A stretch of 64,000 nt of DNA from assembly GCA_947625045.1 (NCBI GenBank), contig CANQMW010000013.1:1-64000 (forward strand), written 5' to 3'. How positions within the stretch are numbered: the stretch's first letter is position 1; every line of letters starts with the position of its first letter. A program made the translations under genes and the position numbers. This document shows positions 32,522-43,600 of this stretch, piece after piece. Source of the DNA: an uncultured Oscillospiraceae bacterium (lineage in GTDB: Bacteria; Bacillota; Clostridia; Oscillospirales; Oscillospiraceae). The notes under the pieces are model-generated. The model worked only from the letters and a program-made list of their open reading frames with translations. It ran no database searches and was not told the origin of the DNA.

Positions 32522-33253
32522 ATGCGGATCGCAGTCTGCGACGATGACCTTGCGGAACAGGAACAGTTCGACGGGGCGCTGCACGGGTGGGACCCGACCC
32601 GGAGCGCAGAGAAGTTTTTGAGCGGAACGGCTCTGCTGGAGGCGGCCCGGGAGGACCCGCCCTTCGACATCGTGTTTTTGGACATCTACATGCCCGGCGA
32701 GAACGGCATGGATATAGCCAAAGCGCTGGGGGAGATATCCCCGGAGACAGGCGTTGCCTTCGTAACCACCAGCCGGGAGCACGCGGTGGAGGCCTTCTCC
32801 CTGCATGCCCTGCACTACCTGGTGAAGCCGGTGACCACCGAGGGGGTGGTGGAGGCGTTCAGGCGGCTGACGGAGCTGCGCGCCCGGCAGCGGGAGCGGA
32901 TATCCTTCACGGTGGGGCCGGACCGGTACACGGTCTTTCTGGACCAGATATCCCTTCTGGAAAACGACAACCACGCGGTGAACGTCTCCCTGGCCGACGG
33001 CCGGCGGCTGAAGGTCTGGACGCCCTTCAACGAGCTGGTGCAGAGGCTGGACGACAGCTTTCTGCGCATCAACCGGGGCATCGTTGTGAACATGGACTAC
33101 ATCGTGCACATGGAGACGGACATATGCACTCTCCGGGACGGCAGCCGCCTGCCCATCGCGGTGCGGCAGAGCGCCGCCATCCGCGCGGCCTACGATAACT
33201 ACGTCTTCGACCGGCTGAGCCGGCGCAGGGGCATGGGAGAGGGGACGCCATGA
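32522..33253 (+). CDS. LytTR-family response regulator
   Basis: 243 residues. Residues 1-120 are a receiver domain with the acidic pocket (D7-D9), the phosphorylation site D54 in FLDIYMPGENG, a T/S at TTS and K in LVKPV. About 130-235 is a LytTR DNA-binding domain (FLDQISLLENDNHAVNV, FNELVQRLDDSFLRINRGIVVNMDYI). Such regulators control bacteriocin, quorum-sensing and virulence peptides (AgrA, ComE, PlnC). The ATG at 32522 has GGAGGA 7 bases upstream. Its stop overlaps the kinase ATG (ATGA). It heads the presumed operon with the Sel1 proteins and peptides. Confidence 0.92.
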   Translation: MRIAVCDDDLAEQEQFDGALHGWDPTRSAEKFLSGTALLEAAREDPPFDIVFLDIYMPGENGMDIAKALGEISPETGVAFVTTSREHAVEAFSLHALHYLVKPVTTEGVVEAFRRLTELRARQRERISFTVGPDRYTVFLDQISLLENDNHAVNVSLADGRRLKVWTPFNELVQRLDDSFLRINRGIVVNMDYIVHMETDICTLRDGSRLPIAVRQSAAIRAAYDNYVFDRLSRRRGMGEGTP

Positions 33254-34677
33254 GCGCATATCTGCGGAACGCGGCGGGCTTTCTCGTGCAGGTCTTCCCC
33301 TGCGTGCTGATGGTCTTCCTGCCCTTTTCCGAGGGGGCCTTCCGGTTCAGGAAGAAGACGGTCTTTGCCGCTCTCGCCGGGCTGGCCCTGGCTCTGGCGG
33401 CGCTGTTTCCCGCCCTGATGCGGGCCGCGGCGGACCGGGACCTGGCCCTGGGCGCCAACCTTTACATGCTGGCCGCCATACTGCTGACCCTGGCCGCCGA
33501 GAGCTGGCTGGTGCGGGAGGCGGCGATCAAAAAGGTCCTGGTGCTGTTCGCGGTGTTTTTCTACGGCGCGTCCCAGTACTGGCTGGTGAACATCCTCATC
33601 GGCGTGCTGGCCGAGCCGCTGGGCCTTTCCACGGAGCTTGAGAGCGGGGCCGTCTATTCCCCCTGCGGCCTGGTGATGTACGCCGTCACGGCGGTGCTCC
33701 TGTTCCCCATAATGGACCGGTTCGTGCTCCGGCCCCTGCGGGAGTACCTGCAGGAGATAGAGATGGAGCAGATGCGCCAGGAGTTTTTCATCCTGGTGGT
33801 GTCCACCGCCGTGTTCCTCGCCCTTCTGATGGGCGCGGACATGACGTTCTACCGGGTGGGCTACCGGCGGTATGTGCAGGAGATGCTGCTGTTCGTGGTG
33901 GTGCTGCTGGACCAGGTGCTCATCTACTGGCTGGTCTTCCGGGAGTCGGTGCGGCGCAAACGGGACAGCGACTACCAGCGGGCCATGGAGATGCAGCAGC
34001 TGCAATATGAGCGGATCGTCAGCGACATGGAGAGCACCCGGCGGATGCGCCACGACATGCGCCACCACTATAACGCCCTGAACGAGATGCTCCAGAAGGG
34101 AAAGCTGGAGGAGATGAAGGGGTACCTGGCCCAGGTGCTGGACGCCACCGGGCGGCGGCTGAACGAGGTCTACTGCAAAAACATGGTGGTGAACGGCCTT
34201 TTGCAGTACTACGCGGGCCTGGCCCGGGAGGAGGGCATCCGCTGCGTCATCCAGGCGGAGTGCGGCGAGCTGTCCATCGAACCGGCGGACCTGACGGTGC
34301 TGTTCGGCAACGCCCTGGAAAACGCGGTCAACGCCTGCCGGAAGTGCCCGGACGACAAGTGGATCCGGGTGCAGGTGGGCACGGTGCAGGGCTCCCTGGC
34401 CGTGGAGATAGCCAACGCCTGCCAGGGGGTCCGCCTGGACCGGCGCTACCAGACGGCGGACGGCTTCTCCCCGGCGGAGGCCTTTCTGAGCGACGGGAAG
34501 GTGGGCTACGGCCTGCGGAGCATAGCCCACACCGCCCAGAAATACGGCGGCAGCGCCATGTTCCGCTTCAACGGCGAGACGAAGACCTTCACGGCGCGGA
34601 TGCGGCTCAATATGCCCGCGAGCATGGAAAAAAGCGGGGGGGGGGTATTGGACCTTCCGCCCCGCTGGAACGAATAA
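33250..34677 (+). CDS. GHKL-type sensor histidine kinase (AgrC/HPK10-like)
   Basis: 475 residues. About six N-terminal membrane helices (residues 10-235) form the sensor. Then comes a coiled linker, the phospho-acceptor H268 in MRHDMRHHYN, and a GHKL ATPase domain with GNALENAVNA (N box) and GYGLRSIAH (G box). This is the AgrC/ComD class, which normally detects secreted peptides. A run of ten G at 34636-34645 lies after the last catalytic strand. Reading frame changes there give different tails: VLDLPPRWNE as sequenced, or a longer tail ending in an ATGA overlap with the next gene if one G is gained. Confidence 0.9.
   Translation: MSAYLRNAAGFLVQVFPCVLMVFLPFSEGAFRFRKKTVFAALAGLALALAALFPALMRAAADRDLALGANLYMLAAILLTLAAESWLVREAAIKKVLVLFAVFFYGASQYWLVNILIGVLAEPLGLSTELESGAVYSPCGLVMYAVTAVLLFPIMDRFVLRPLREYLQEIEMEQMRQEFFILVVSTAVFLALLMGADMTFYRVGYRRYVQEMLLFVVVLLDQVLIYWLVFRESVRRKRDSDYQRAMEMQQLQYERIVSDMESTRRMRHDMRHHYNALNEMLQKGKLEEMKGYLAQVLDATGRRLNEVYCKNMVVNGLLQYYAGLAREEGIRCVIQAECGELSIEPADLTVLFGNALENAVNACRKCPDDKWIRVQVGTVQGSLAVEIANACQGVRLDRRYQTADGFSPAEAFLSDGKVGYGLRSIAHTAQKYGGSAMFRFNGETKTFTARMRLNMPASMEKSGGGVLDLPPRWNE
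34636..34645 (+). repeat. G10 homopolymer near the 3' end of the sensor kinase gene
   Basis: Ten G after AGC. The length is the same as in peptide E and occurs in the same presumed operon. Frame changes would alter only the tail after the ATPase domain. Confidence 0.9.
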
Positions 34678-34717
34678 ACAGTAAATACGTGAGCGAAAAG
34701 CACAGGAGGTACATACG

Positions 34718-37606
34718 ATGAAGCTTCGGAAAGTATTGGCGTTCATCCTGGCGGCGGCCATGGTGCTGAGTCTGGGCCCCGCGGCCCTGGCGTCGGAGGA
34801 CGCTGCGGCCCTCTGCGAGCAGGGGTGGGAGGCCTTTGACGCGGGCGACACGGCGGGCGCGCTGGAAAAGTTCACCGCCGCGGCGGAGGCCGGCGACGGC
34901 GAGGCCGCCGGCATGCTGGCGTACATGTATACGGCCGGCGTGGGCACGGAGCCGGACCCGGAGCTGGCCTTCCAATGGGCCTCCCAGGGCGCGGAGACAG
35001 GCGACGCCGAGGCCCAGATGCTGCTGGGATATATGTATTACAGCGGCCAGGGCACCGAGCCGGATATGGACCTGGCCCGGCAGTGGTCTGAAAAGGCCGC
35101 GGACCAGGAAAACGCCACGGCCATCTTCAACCTGGCCCACATGTACGCCACCGGCGAGAGCGTGGAGCAGGATTACGAAAAGGCTGTGGAGCTCTATCAG
35201 CGCGCGGCGGACCTGGGCGAACCTGCGGCGCTGGTTGGTCTGGGCTATGCCTATGACGAAGGCCTGGGCGTGGAGAAAGATGACGCCAGGGCCGTGGAGC
35301 TCTACCAGCAGGCGGCGGACCTGGGCGTCCCCTCCGCCCAGCAGAACCTGGCCGTGATGTACTTCTACGGCGAAGGCGTGGAGCGGGACTGGGCCAAGGC
35401 CCTGGAGCTGGCCCAACAGGCGGCGGAGGGCGGCGACTTCAGCGGCATGGAGTTCATAGGCGAGTTCTGTGCCGAGGGCTACGGCGTCATGGACGTGGAC
35501 TATGTCCAGGCGGCGGAGTGGTACCAGAAAGCCGCGGACGCGGGCAATATCGAGGCCGCGTACCGGCTGGGCCGGCTATATGACAATGGCCTGGGCGTGG
35601 AGCAGGACGAGACAAAGGCGGAGGAGCTGTACGGCCAGGCCCTGGAGGCCATCCAGACCGGCGGCGAGCCCGCGGGGGCCACATCCCAGCGCATTTTGGG
35701 CGAGATGTACCGTCTGGGCCTGGCTGTGGAACAGGATCCTGACAAGGCCCTGGAACTGCTGACCCAGGCCTCCGACGGCGGCGACATGCTGGCGCCGGGC
35801 AAGCTGGGGTATATGTACCTCAGAGGCGAGGGCGTGGAGCAGGACTGCGCCAAGGCGCTGGAGATGTTCACCTTGGGCGCGGAGCGGCATGACACCTACG
35901 CGCTGGAGTGGCTGGGCGATATGTACTATGACGGCGAGGGCGTGGACCAGGATTACGCCAAAGCGGCGGAATATTACGAGGCCGCGGCGGAGCTGGGCAG
36001 CGCCTATGGCGGGGCGTATCTCTCCGCCATGTACTATACCGGCCAAGGCGTGGAGCAGGACGACGAAAAGACCCTTCTGTGGGCGGAAAAGGCCGCGGTG
36101 GGCGCCGGCAGCAACGGGATACGGGGCCTGGCCGCCAACAACACCGGCTGGTGCTATGAGTGCGGCATCGGCACGGCGGTGGATAAGGCCAAGGCCTTTG
36201 AATACTATACCCAGGGCGCGGCGCTTGGCAACGCGTATGCCCAGTATTCCATGGGCGACTTCTATGAACACGGCTACGGCGCGGTGGATATAGACTATTC
36301 TGAGGCGGCCCAATGGTACGAAAAGGCTGCGGAGCAGGACCATGCGCTGGCCGCCTACTGTCTCGCGAGGCTCTATAAAAACGGCCGGGGCGTGGAGGAG
36401 GACGACGCCAGGGCCGCGGAGCTCCTCGCCGCCGCCGTGGAGGACGGCGACTATAGGGCCGCGTACGACCTGGGCAGCATGTACTATTTTGGCAAGGGCA
36501 TGGACGTGGACTACGCCAAGGCTGTGGAATACTACCGCCTGGCGGCGGAGCACGGCGTGCCGGACGCCGCCTACAATCTGGCCTCTATGTACTATTTTGG
36601 CGAGGGCGTGGAGAAAGACTATGCCAAGGCCGCGGAATATTCCACCCAGGCCTCGGAGCTGGGCGACGCCGGGGCCATGTCGAACCTGGGCATTCTGTAC
36701 AGCTATGGCCAGGGCGTGGAGCAGGACTTCGGCAAGGCCTTTGAGCTCTTTTCCCAGGCGGCGGCGCTGGGCAACAGCGACGCCGTCAACGACCTGGCCG
36801 ATCTTTACGAGCACGGCTGGGGAGTGGAGAAGGACTATGAAAAGGCCTTTGAGCTCTACTCCCAGGCCTCGGATATGGGCATGAGCCTGTCCACCTGCAG
36901 CCTGGCGGAGTTCTACCTCTATGGCAAGGGCGTGGAGCGGAACGCCGCCAAGGCCCTTGAAATGGCCCAAAAGGCCGCGGACGCAGGCGACTCCAAGGGC
37001 ATGTGGCTGCTCGGCGACATCTATGACCGGGGCTACGGCGCGGTGGATGTGGACGACGCCAAGGCCGTAGAGTGGTATGAAAGGGCCCTGGAGGCGGACG
37101 GGGAAAACGCCGAGGCCCTGCTGTGGCTGGGCTCCATGTATGATCAGGGCACAGGCGTGGAGCAGGACCAGGCCAAGGCGGAAGAGCTCTACGGCCAGGC
37201 CGCCGCGCTGCTGCAGGAATGGGAGGCGGAGGACATCCTCTCCACCGGCGAGAAGTCCGCGCTGGGCCTGATGTACCTCATGGGCTGGGGCGTGGAAGAG
37301 GATGACGCCAAGGCCGTAGAGCTTCTCACTGCCGCGGCGGAGGACGACGACCCGGGGGCCCTGTATGCTTTGGGCAACTGCTATTATGACGGCGAGGGCG
37401 TGGACCAGGACTACGAAAAGGCATTTGAGTTCTATACCCAGGCGGCCGGATGGAGCGAGCCCCAGGCAGTCTATGCGCTGGGGGTGCTGTACTGGAACGG
37501 CGAAGGCGTGGAACAGGACGGCGCCAAAGCCATGGAACTGTTTGAGCAGGCCGCGGCGCTGGGCGAGGAACACGCCGCCCAGGCGCTGGCGGACCTGTCT
37601 GAATAA
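34718..37606 (+). CDS. Secreted Sel1-like repeat protein 1 (962 residues)
   Basis: A Sec signal peptide (MKLRKVLAFILAAAMVLSLG, cleaved near ALASED) is followed by an almost unbroken array of 36-residue Sel1-like repeats, about 26 by length. The repeat core is LGxMYxxGxGVEQDYAKAxExYxxAAELG. Sel1 repeats form an alpha-solenoid for protein-protein contacts, so it is probably an extracellular scaffold or receptor. There is no cell-wall anchor or lipobox. The first 50 coding bases and the ribosome site region (GGAGGTACATA) are nearly identical to those of the next gene, showing duplication. It lies 40 bases after the kinase gene. Confidence 0.9.
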   Translation: MKLRKVLAFILAAAMVLSLGPAALASEDAAALCEQGWEAFDAGDTAGALEKFTAAAEAGDGEAAGMLAYMYTAGVGTEPDPELAFQWASQGAETGDAEAQMLLGYMYYSGQGTEPDMDLARQWSEKAADQENATAIFNLAHMYATGESVEQDYEKAVELYQRAADLGEPAALVGLGYAYDEGLGVEKDDARAVELYQQAADLGVPSAQQNLAVMYFYGEGVERDWAKALELAQQAAEGGDFSGMEFIGEFCAEGYGVMDVDYVQAAEWYQKAADAGNIEAAYRLGRLYDNGLGVEQDETKAEELYGQALEAIQTGGEPAGATSQRILGEMYRLGLAVEQDPDKALELLTQASDGGDMLAPGKLGYMYLRGEGVEQDCAKALEMFTLGAERHDTYALEWLGDMYYDGEGVDQDYAKAAEYYEAAAELGSAYGGAYLSAMYYTGQGVEQDDEKTLLWAEKAAVGAGSNGIRGLAANNTGWCYECGIGTAVDKAKAFEYYTQGAALGNAYAQYSMGDFYEHGYGAVDIDYSEAAQWYEKAAEQDHALAAYCLARLYKNGRGVEEDDARAAELLAAAVEDGDYRAAYDLGSMYYFGKGMDVDYAKAVEYYRLAAEHGVPDAAYNLASMYYFGEGVEKDYAKAAEYSTQASELGDAGAMSNLGILYSYGQGVEQDFGKAFELFSQAAALGNSDAVNDLADLYEHGWGVEKDYEKAFELYSQASDMGMSLSTCSLAEFYLYGKGVERNAAKALEMAQKAADAGDSKGMWLLGDIYDRGYGAVDVDDAKAVEWYERALEADGENAEALLWLGSMYDQGTGVEQDQAKAEELYGQAAALLQEWEAEDILSTGEKSALGLMYLMGWGVEEDDAKAVELLTAAAEDDDPGALYALGNCYYDGEGVDQDYEKAFEFYTQAAGWSEPQAVYALGVLYWNGEGVEQDGAKAMELFEQAAALGEEHAAQALADLSE

Positions 37607-37634
37607 AAAATAATTGACCAGGGAGGTACATAAA

Positions 37635-40600
37635 ATGAAGCTTCGGAAGGTATTGGCATTGCTCCTGGCGGCGGCCATGCTGCTCGGCCTGTGCGCAGGC
37701 TGCGGCAAAAAGTCCGAGGAGATGTATGACGAGGCCATAGAGGCCATCCAGGGCGGCGACGCCGCCAAGGGCGAGGAACTGCTTGAAAAGGCGGCGGAGA
37801 AGGACTATGCTCCTGCCAGCGCGGCACTGGGCGACATGTATTCTTACGGCGAGGGCGTGGAGCAGGACTACGCCAAGGCCGCGGAGATGTACCAGAAGGC
37901 CGCAGACGGCGGCGACGGCGACAGCATGCTTCAACTGGGCACGTTGTATGCCTTGGGCGAGGGTGTGGAAAAGGACTTCGACAAGGCCTTTGAGCTGTTC
38001 ACCAAGGCCGCGGAGCTGACCCCTGAGGCCTGCGCCAACCTGGGTGTAGCCTACTGGAACGGCGCCGGCACGGAGAAGGACTACGGCAAGGCCGTGGAGT
38101 GCTGGACCAGGGGCTATGAGGAATGCGACGATGGTCCCTATAAGATCCAGTGCGCCGAGTGCCTGGGCAATGCCTATTATTACGGCCGGGGCACGGAGCA
38201 GAGCTTTGAGAAGGCCTTTAAGATGTTCTCCCAGGCCGCAGAGGCCGGTTCCGCCTACGCCCAGGAGTATATGGGCCGGATATATCAGTTTGGCTACGGC
38301 GTGGTGGACATAGACTGCGCCCAGGCGGCGGAATGGTACCAGAAGGCCGCGGACCAGGGCGACGCGGGCGGCATGGTATTCCTGGGCGACCTTTACGCCA
38401 GAGGCGAGGGCGTGGAGCAGGACGAGGCGAAGGCCGACGAGCTCTACGGCCAGGCGCTGGATACCCTCAACGAGGCCGGCGAGGACGCCCGGTATGAAAA
38501 CGGCTGGTTCCTCCTGGGCTATATCTACAAAAACGGCCTGGGCGTGGAGGAAGACGCCGACAAGGCCATGGAGTACTTTACTTCCTCCGCGGAGATCGGC
38601 GACCCGGACGGCATGTTCGATCTGGCCCGGTGCTATTACGAGGCGGGCGAGTACGACAAGGCCCTGGAGCTCATGAATGAGTGCGCGGACATGAACATGC
38701 CCGAGGCCCTGGTGCTGCTGGGCGTGATGTACGGCAGAGGCGAGGGCGTGGAGCAGGACTATGCCAAAGCCCTGGAGCTTCTTGAACAGGCCGAAGCCCT
38801 GGGCGACCCCTACGTCTGCTACTACCTGGCCGACATATACATGTACGGCCTGGGCGTGGAGGAGGACTATCCCAAGGCCCGGGAGTACTATGAGCAGACC
38901 ATGACCATCGCCGGGCTGGACGACGAGACCCTGGGCTACGTTTTGGAGAACGACGGCTGGTTCTATGAGTACGGCATGGGCGTGGAGATGGACAAGGCCA
39001 AGGCCTTCCAGCTCTACACCCAGTCGGCGGAGCTGGGGTATGTGGACGGCCAGACCTCTTTGGGCCGGTTCTACGACTACGGCTATGACGTAGTGGACAA
39101 GGATTACGCCACGGCGGCGGCGTGGTACCAGAAGGCTGCGGACCAGGGGGACGCCGAGGCCATGCTGTACCTGGCCTGGCTCTATGAGCAGGGCGAAGGC
39201 GTGGAGGTGGATAAGGACAAGGCCGGCGAGTTCTACGCGCAGGCCCTGGAGACCGCCTCGGAGAACGAGGATTACAGCTATAACGCGCTGGTGCTGGGCT
39301 ACCTTTACCTGGACGGCACCGGTGTGGAGCAGGACGATGAAAAGGCCCTGGCGTACTTCACCGCCGCGGCGGAGGACGATATCTTCGAGGCCGAGTGCCA
39401 GGCGGGCGTGCTGTATCTGCGGGGCTACGGCACGGAGAAGGACGAGGCCAAGGGCATTGAGCTGCTGGAAGACGCGGCGGCGCACGGCGTGCCCGAGGCG
39501 TACTACTATCTGGGCCAGGCCTATGTGACCGGCATCGGCGTGGAGCAGGACTATGAAAAGGCCCGGGAGTATCTGGAACAGGGCGAGGCTCTGGGCGACC
39601 CCTTCGTCAGCTTCCATCTGGCCGACATGTATATGTACGGCCTGGGCGTGGAGGAGGACTATGCCAAGGCGAGAGAGTACTATGAGAAGGCCCTGACCCG
39701 CACCGGGGTGAACGACTCCGCTCTGGGTCACGCCGCGGAGTGCGACGGCTGGTTTTATGAGTACGGCATGGGCGTGGAGATGGACAAGGCGAAGGCCTTC
39801 GAGCTCTACACCCAGTCGGCGGAGCGGGGCTATGTGGACGGCCAGACCTCCCTGGGCCGGTTCTATGACTACGGCTATGGCGTGGTGGACATAGACTACG
39901 CCAAGGCCGCGGAGTGGTACCAGAAGGCGGCGGACCAGGGCGACGCGGAGGCTATGCTGTACCTGGGCTGGCTCTATGAGCAGGGCGCGGGCGTGGAGAT
40001 GGACAAGGCGAAGGCCGACGAGCTCTATGCCCAGGCCCTGAAGGCCGCCTCGGAGAACGAGGACTACAGCTACAATCAGCTGGTGCTGGGCTACCTTTAC
40101 CAGCTGGGCTGCGGTATGGAGCATGACTCTGAAAAGGCCCTGGGATACTTCACCGCGGCGGCGGAGGACGATATCTTCGAGGCCGAGTGCCAGGCGGGCA
40201 TGATGTATCTGCGGGGCCGTGGCACGGAGAAGGACGCGGCCAAGGGCCTGGAGCTGCTGGAGGACGCGGCGGCCCACGGCGTGCCGGAAGCCTATCTCTA
40301 CCTGGGCCGCGCCTATGTGGACGGCGACGGCATAGAGCAGGACTATGAAAAGGGCCGGGAGCTGCTGGAACAGGGCGAGACCTTGGGCGCCGTCGACGCC
40401 AGTTTCTATCTGGCCGACATATATATGTACGGCCTGGGCGTGGACGAGGACTACGCCAAGGCACGGGAGTACTATGAGCAGTCCATGACCCGCGCCGGGA
40501 TCGACGATGAGTCCCTGGGCTACGCATTGGAGAACGACGGCTGGTTCTATGACTATGGTATGGGCGTGGAGATGGACAAGGCGAAGGCCTTTGAGCTTTA

Positions 40601-43600
40601 CACCCAGTCGGCGGAACTGGGCTATGTGGACGGTCTCACCTCCCTGGGCCGGTTCTATGACTACGGCTACGGCGTGGTAGACGTGGACTATGCCAAGGCC
40701 GCGGAGCTCTACCAGAAGGCCGCGGACCAGGGCGATCCCGAGGCCATGCTGTACCTGGCCTGGCTCTATAAACAGGGCGCGGGCGTGGAGATGGATAAGG
40801 CCAAGGCCGAGGAGCTCTTCTCCCAGGCCTTGGAGACCGCCTCGGAGGATGAGGACTATGGCTACAACCAGCTGGTGCTGGGCTATCTCTACGGATATGG
40901 CTACGGTGTGGAGGAGGACCTTGAAAAGGCCCTGGGATACTTCAACGCCGCGGCGGAGGACGACATCTTCGAGGCCGAGTGCCAGGCAGGCATACTGTAT
41001 CTCATAGGTCTCGGCGTGGAGCAGGACGCGGCCAAGGGCATTGAGATGCTGGAAGACGCCGCGGCCCACGGCGTGCCGGAGGCTTACTCCTATATGGGCG
41101 ATGCCTATCAGGCCGGCATCGGCGTGGAGCAGGACCTTGCCAAGGCCAAAGAGCTCTACGAGAAGGGCGCGGCCCTGAGCGGTATATGGTCCTTGACGGC
41201 CCTGGGCAATATGTATATGTACGCCGACGGGGTGGAGATGGACAAGGCCAAGGCCTTTGACTGGTACAGCCAGGCGGCGGCTCAGGAAGACGCGGACGCC
41301 ATGTATATGGTGGGCGACTTCTATGAAAGCGGCTATGGCGTGGTGGAGAAGGACCCGGCCCAGGCGGCGGCGTGGTACGAAAAAGCCGCGGCCCTGGACC
41401 AGGTGGAGGCCATGTGTTACCTGGCGGATCTCTATGAAGACGGCGAGGGCGTGGAAAAGGACGAGGCCAAGGCCCGGGAGCTTCGGGAGAGCCTGGCCGC
41501 GATCCTCACGGAAAAGGAGGCGTCGGGCGATCTCACCGCCGCCGAGGCGCAGATACTGGGCCATCTCTATTACTTCGGCTGGGGCGTGGAACAGGATTAT
41601 GAAAAGGCCTTTGCGTTCTACATGGCCGCCGCGGAGGCCGGCAGCTGGCCGGCGGTCCGGGACGTGGGCGACATGTATTACTGGGGCCAGGGCGTGGAGC
41701 AGGACCGCGAAGAGTCCGTGGAATTTTACAGCCAGGCGGCGGAGCACGGCATCCGCGCAGCCATGTACTCTATGGGCTATGCCTACGAGTACGGCGAGGG
41801 CGTGGAGCAGGACAACGCCCAGGCGATAGAGTGGTATGAAAAGGCCGCGGCCCTGGGGTATACCTACGCTCTGGATGAGCTGGGCTTTCTGTACGCCACC
41901 GGCGAGGGCGTGGACCATAACTACGACAGGGCCCTGGAGATATTCACCCAGGTGGCGGCGTCGGACGCGTCCGACGAGGAAAGAGGTTACGCGCTGTACA
42001 GCCTGGGCTATATGTACGGACACGGCTGGGGCGTGGAGGAAGACGACGCCAAGGCCTTCGAGTATTACACCCAGGGCGCGGAGCTGGGCGAGAGCCTGGC
42101 CATGAGCCGCCTGGGCAGCGCCTATGCCTACGGCCAGGGCGTGGAGCAAAACGCCGAAGAGGCCCTGAAGTGGTACACCAAGGCCGGGGAGGCCGGCAAT
42201 CCCGACGGCCCGGACTGCATGGGCGACATGTATATGTACGGCGTCGGGGTGGAGCAGGACTACGCCAAGGCCTTTGAGAACTACACCCAGGCCGCGGACA
42301 TGGGCGACGAGGACGCTCAGTTCCAGGTGGGCCGGTTCTATCAGTATGGCTTCGGCGTGACGGACAAGGACATAGCCCAGGCGGCGGCGTGGTACGAAAA
42401 GGCCGCCGAACAGAAGGACGAGGAGGGCATGCTGGCCCTGGCGCGGCTCTATATGACCGGCCACGGCGTGGAGAAGGATGAGGCCAAGGCCAAGGAGATC
42501 ATAGAGAGCCTGGCGGAAAAGCTCACGGAGAAGGAGGAAGAGGGCGCCCTCTCCTCCCCGGAGAAGCGGGTGCTGGCCACCCTTTACGTCAGCGGCGGCA
42601 TCCTGGACAAGGACGAGGAAAAGGCTGTGGCTCTCTATGCAGAGGCCGCGGAGGACGGTAACTACGAGGCGGCGGCCGCCCTGGCCGTCGCGTATCAGAA
42701 CGGCATCGGCGTGGAGAAGGATGAGGCCAAGGCCGCGGAGCTCTTCGCCCAGGCGGCGGAGCACGGCGTCATCCGGGCCATGTACGAGCTGGGCAGGATG
42801 TATTATAACGGCGCCGGCGTGGAGCAGGACTACGCCAAAGCGGCGGAGCTCTATGCCCAGGCGGCGGACCTGGGCTATGCTCCGGCCCAGAACGCCATGT
42901 CCAATGTGTATTATTTCGGCGAGGGCGTGGAGCCGGACTACGGCAAGAGCATGGAATACAGTGAACTTGCCGCGGATGAGAACAATGAGGACGAGGCAAG
43001 GGCGATCGCGCTCTACAACCTGGGCTATTTTTACGAATCGGGCGAGGGCGTGGAGCAGGACAGCGCCAAGGCGATAGAACTCTACAGCCAGGCGGCGGAC
43101 CTGGGCGACACCTGGGCCATGTACAACATGGCCGACATGTACATGTTCGCCGTGGGCGTGGAACAGGACCTGGCCAAGGCCTTTGAGCTCTACAGCCAGG
43201 CGGCGGAGCTGGGTGACGCCGAGGCCCAGTACATGGTGGGCGACTTCTATGAAAACGGCTTCGGCGCGGTGGATATAGACCAGGCCAAGGCCATAGAGTG
43301 GTACGAAAAGGCGGCGGAGCAGGACCAGCCGGAGGCCATGTTCTATCTGGCGTACGATTATGAGGACGGCGCGGGCGTGGAGCAGGATGAGGCCAAGGCC
43401 CAGGAGCTTTTCGACCGCCTGGCCGCCCTGCTCACCGCCAAGGACGAGGCGGAGCTGACCGGCACGGAGGCGCGGGTCCTCGCCTGCCTCTATGGCGATG
43501 GTCAGGGCGTGGAAGAGGACGACGTTAAGTCCGCGGAGCTCATGGCCGCCGCCGCGGAGCAGGACGACTACCGGGCCGTGCACTATCTGGGCCAGGACTA

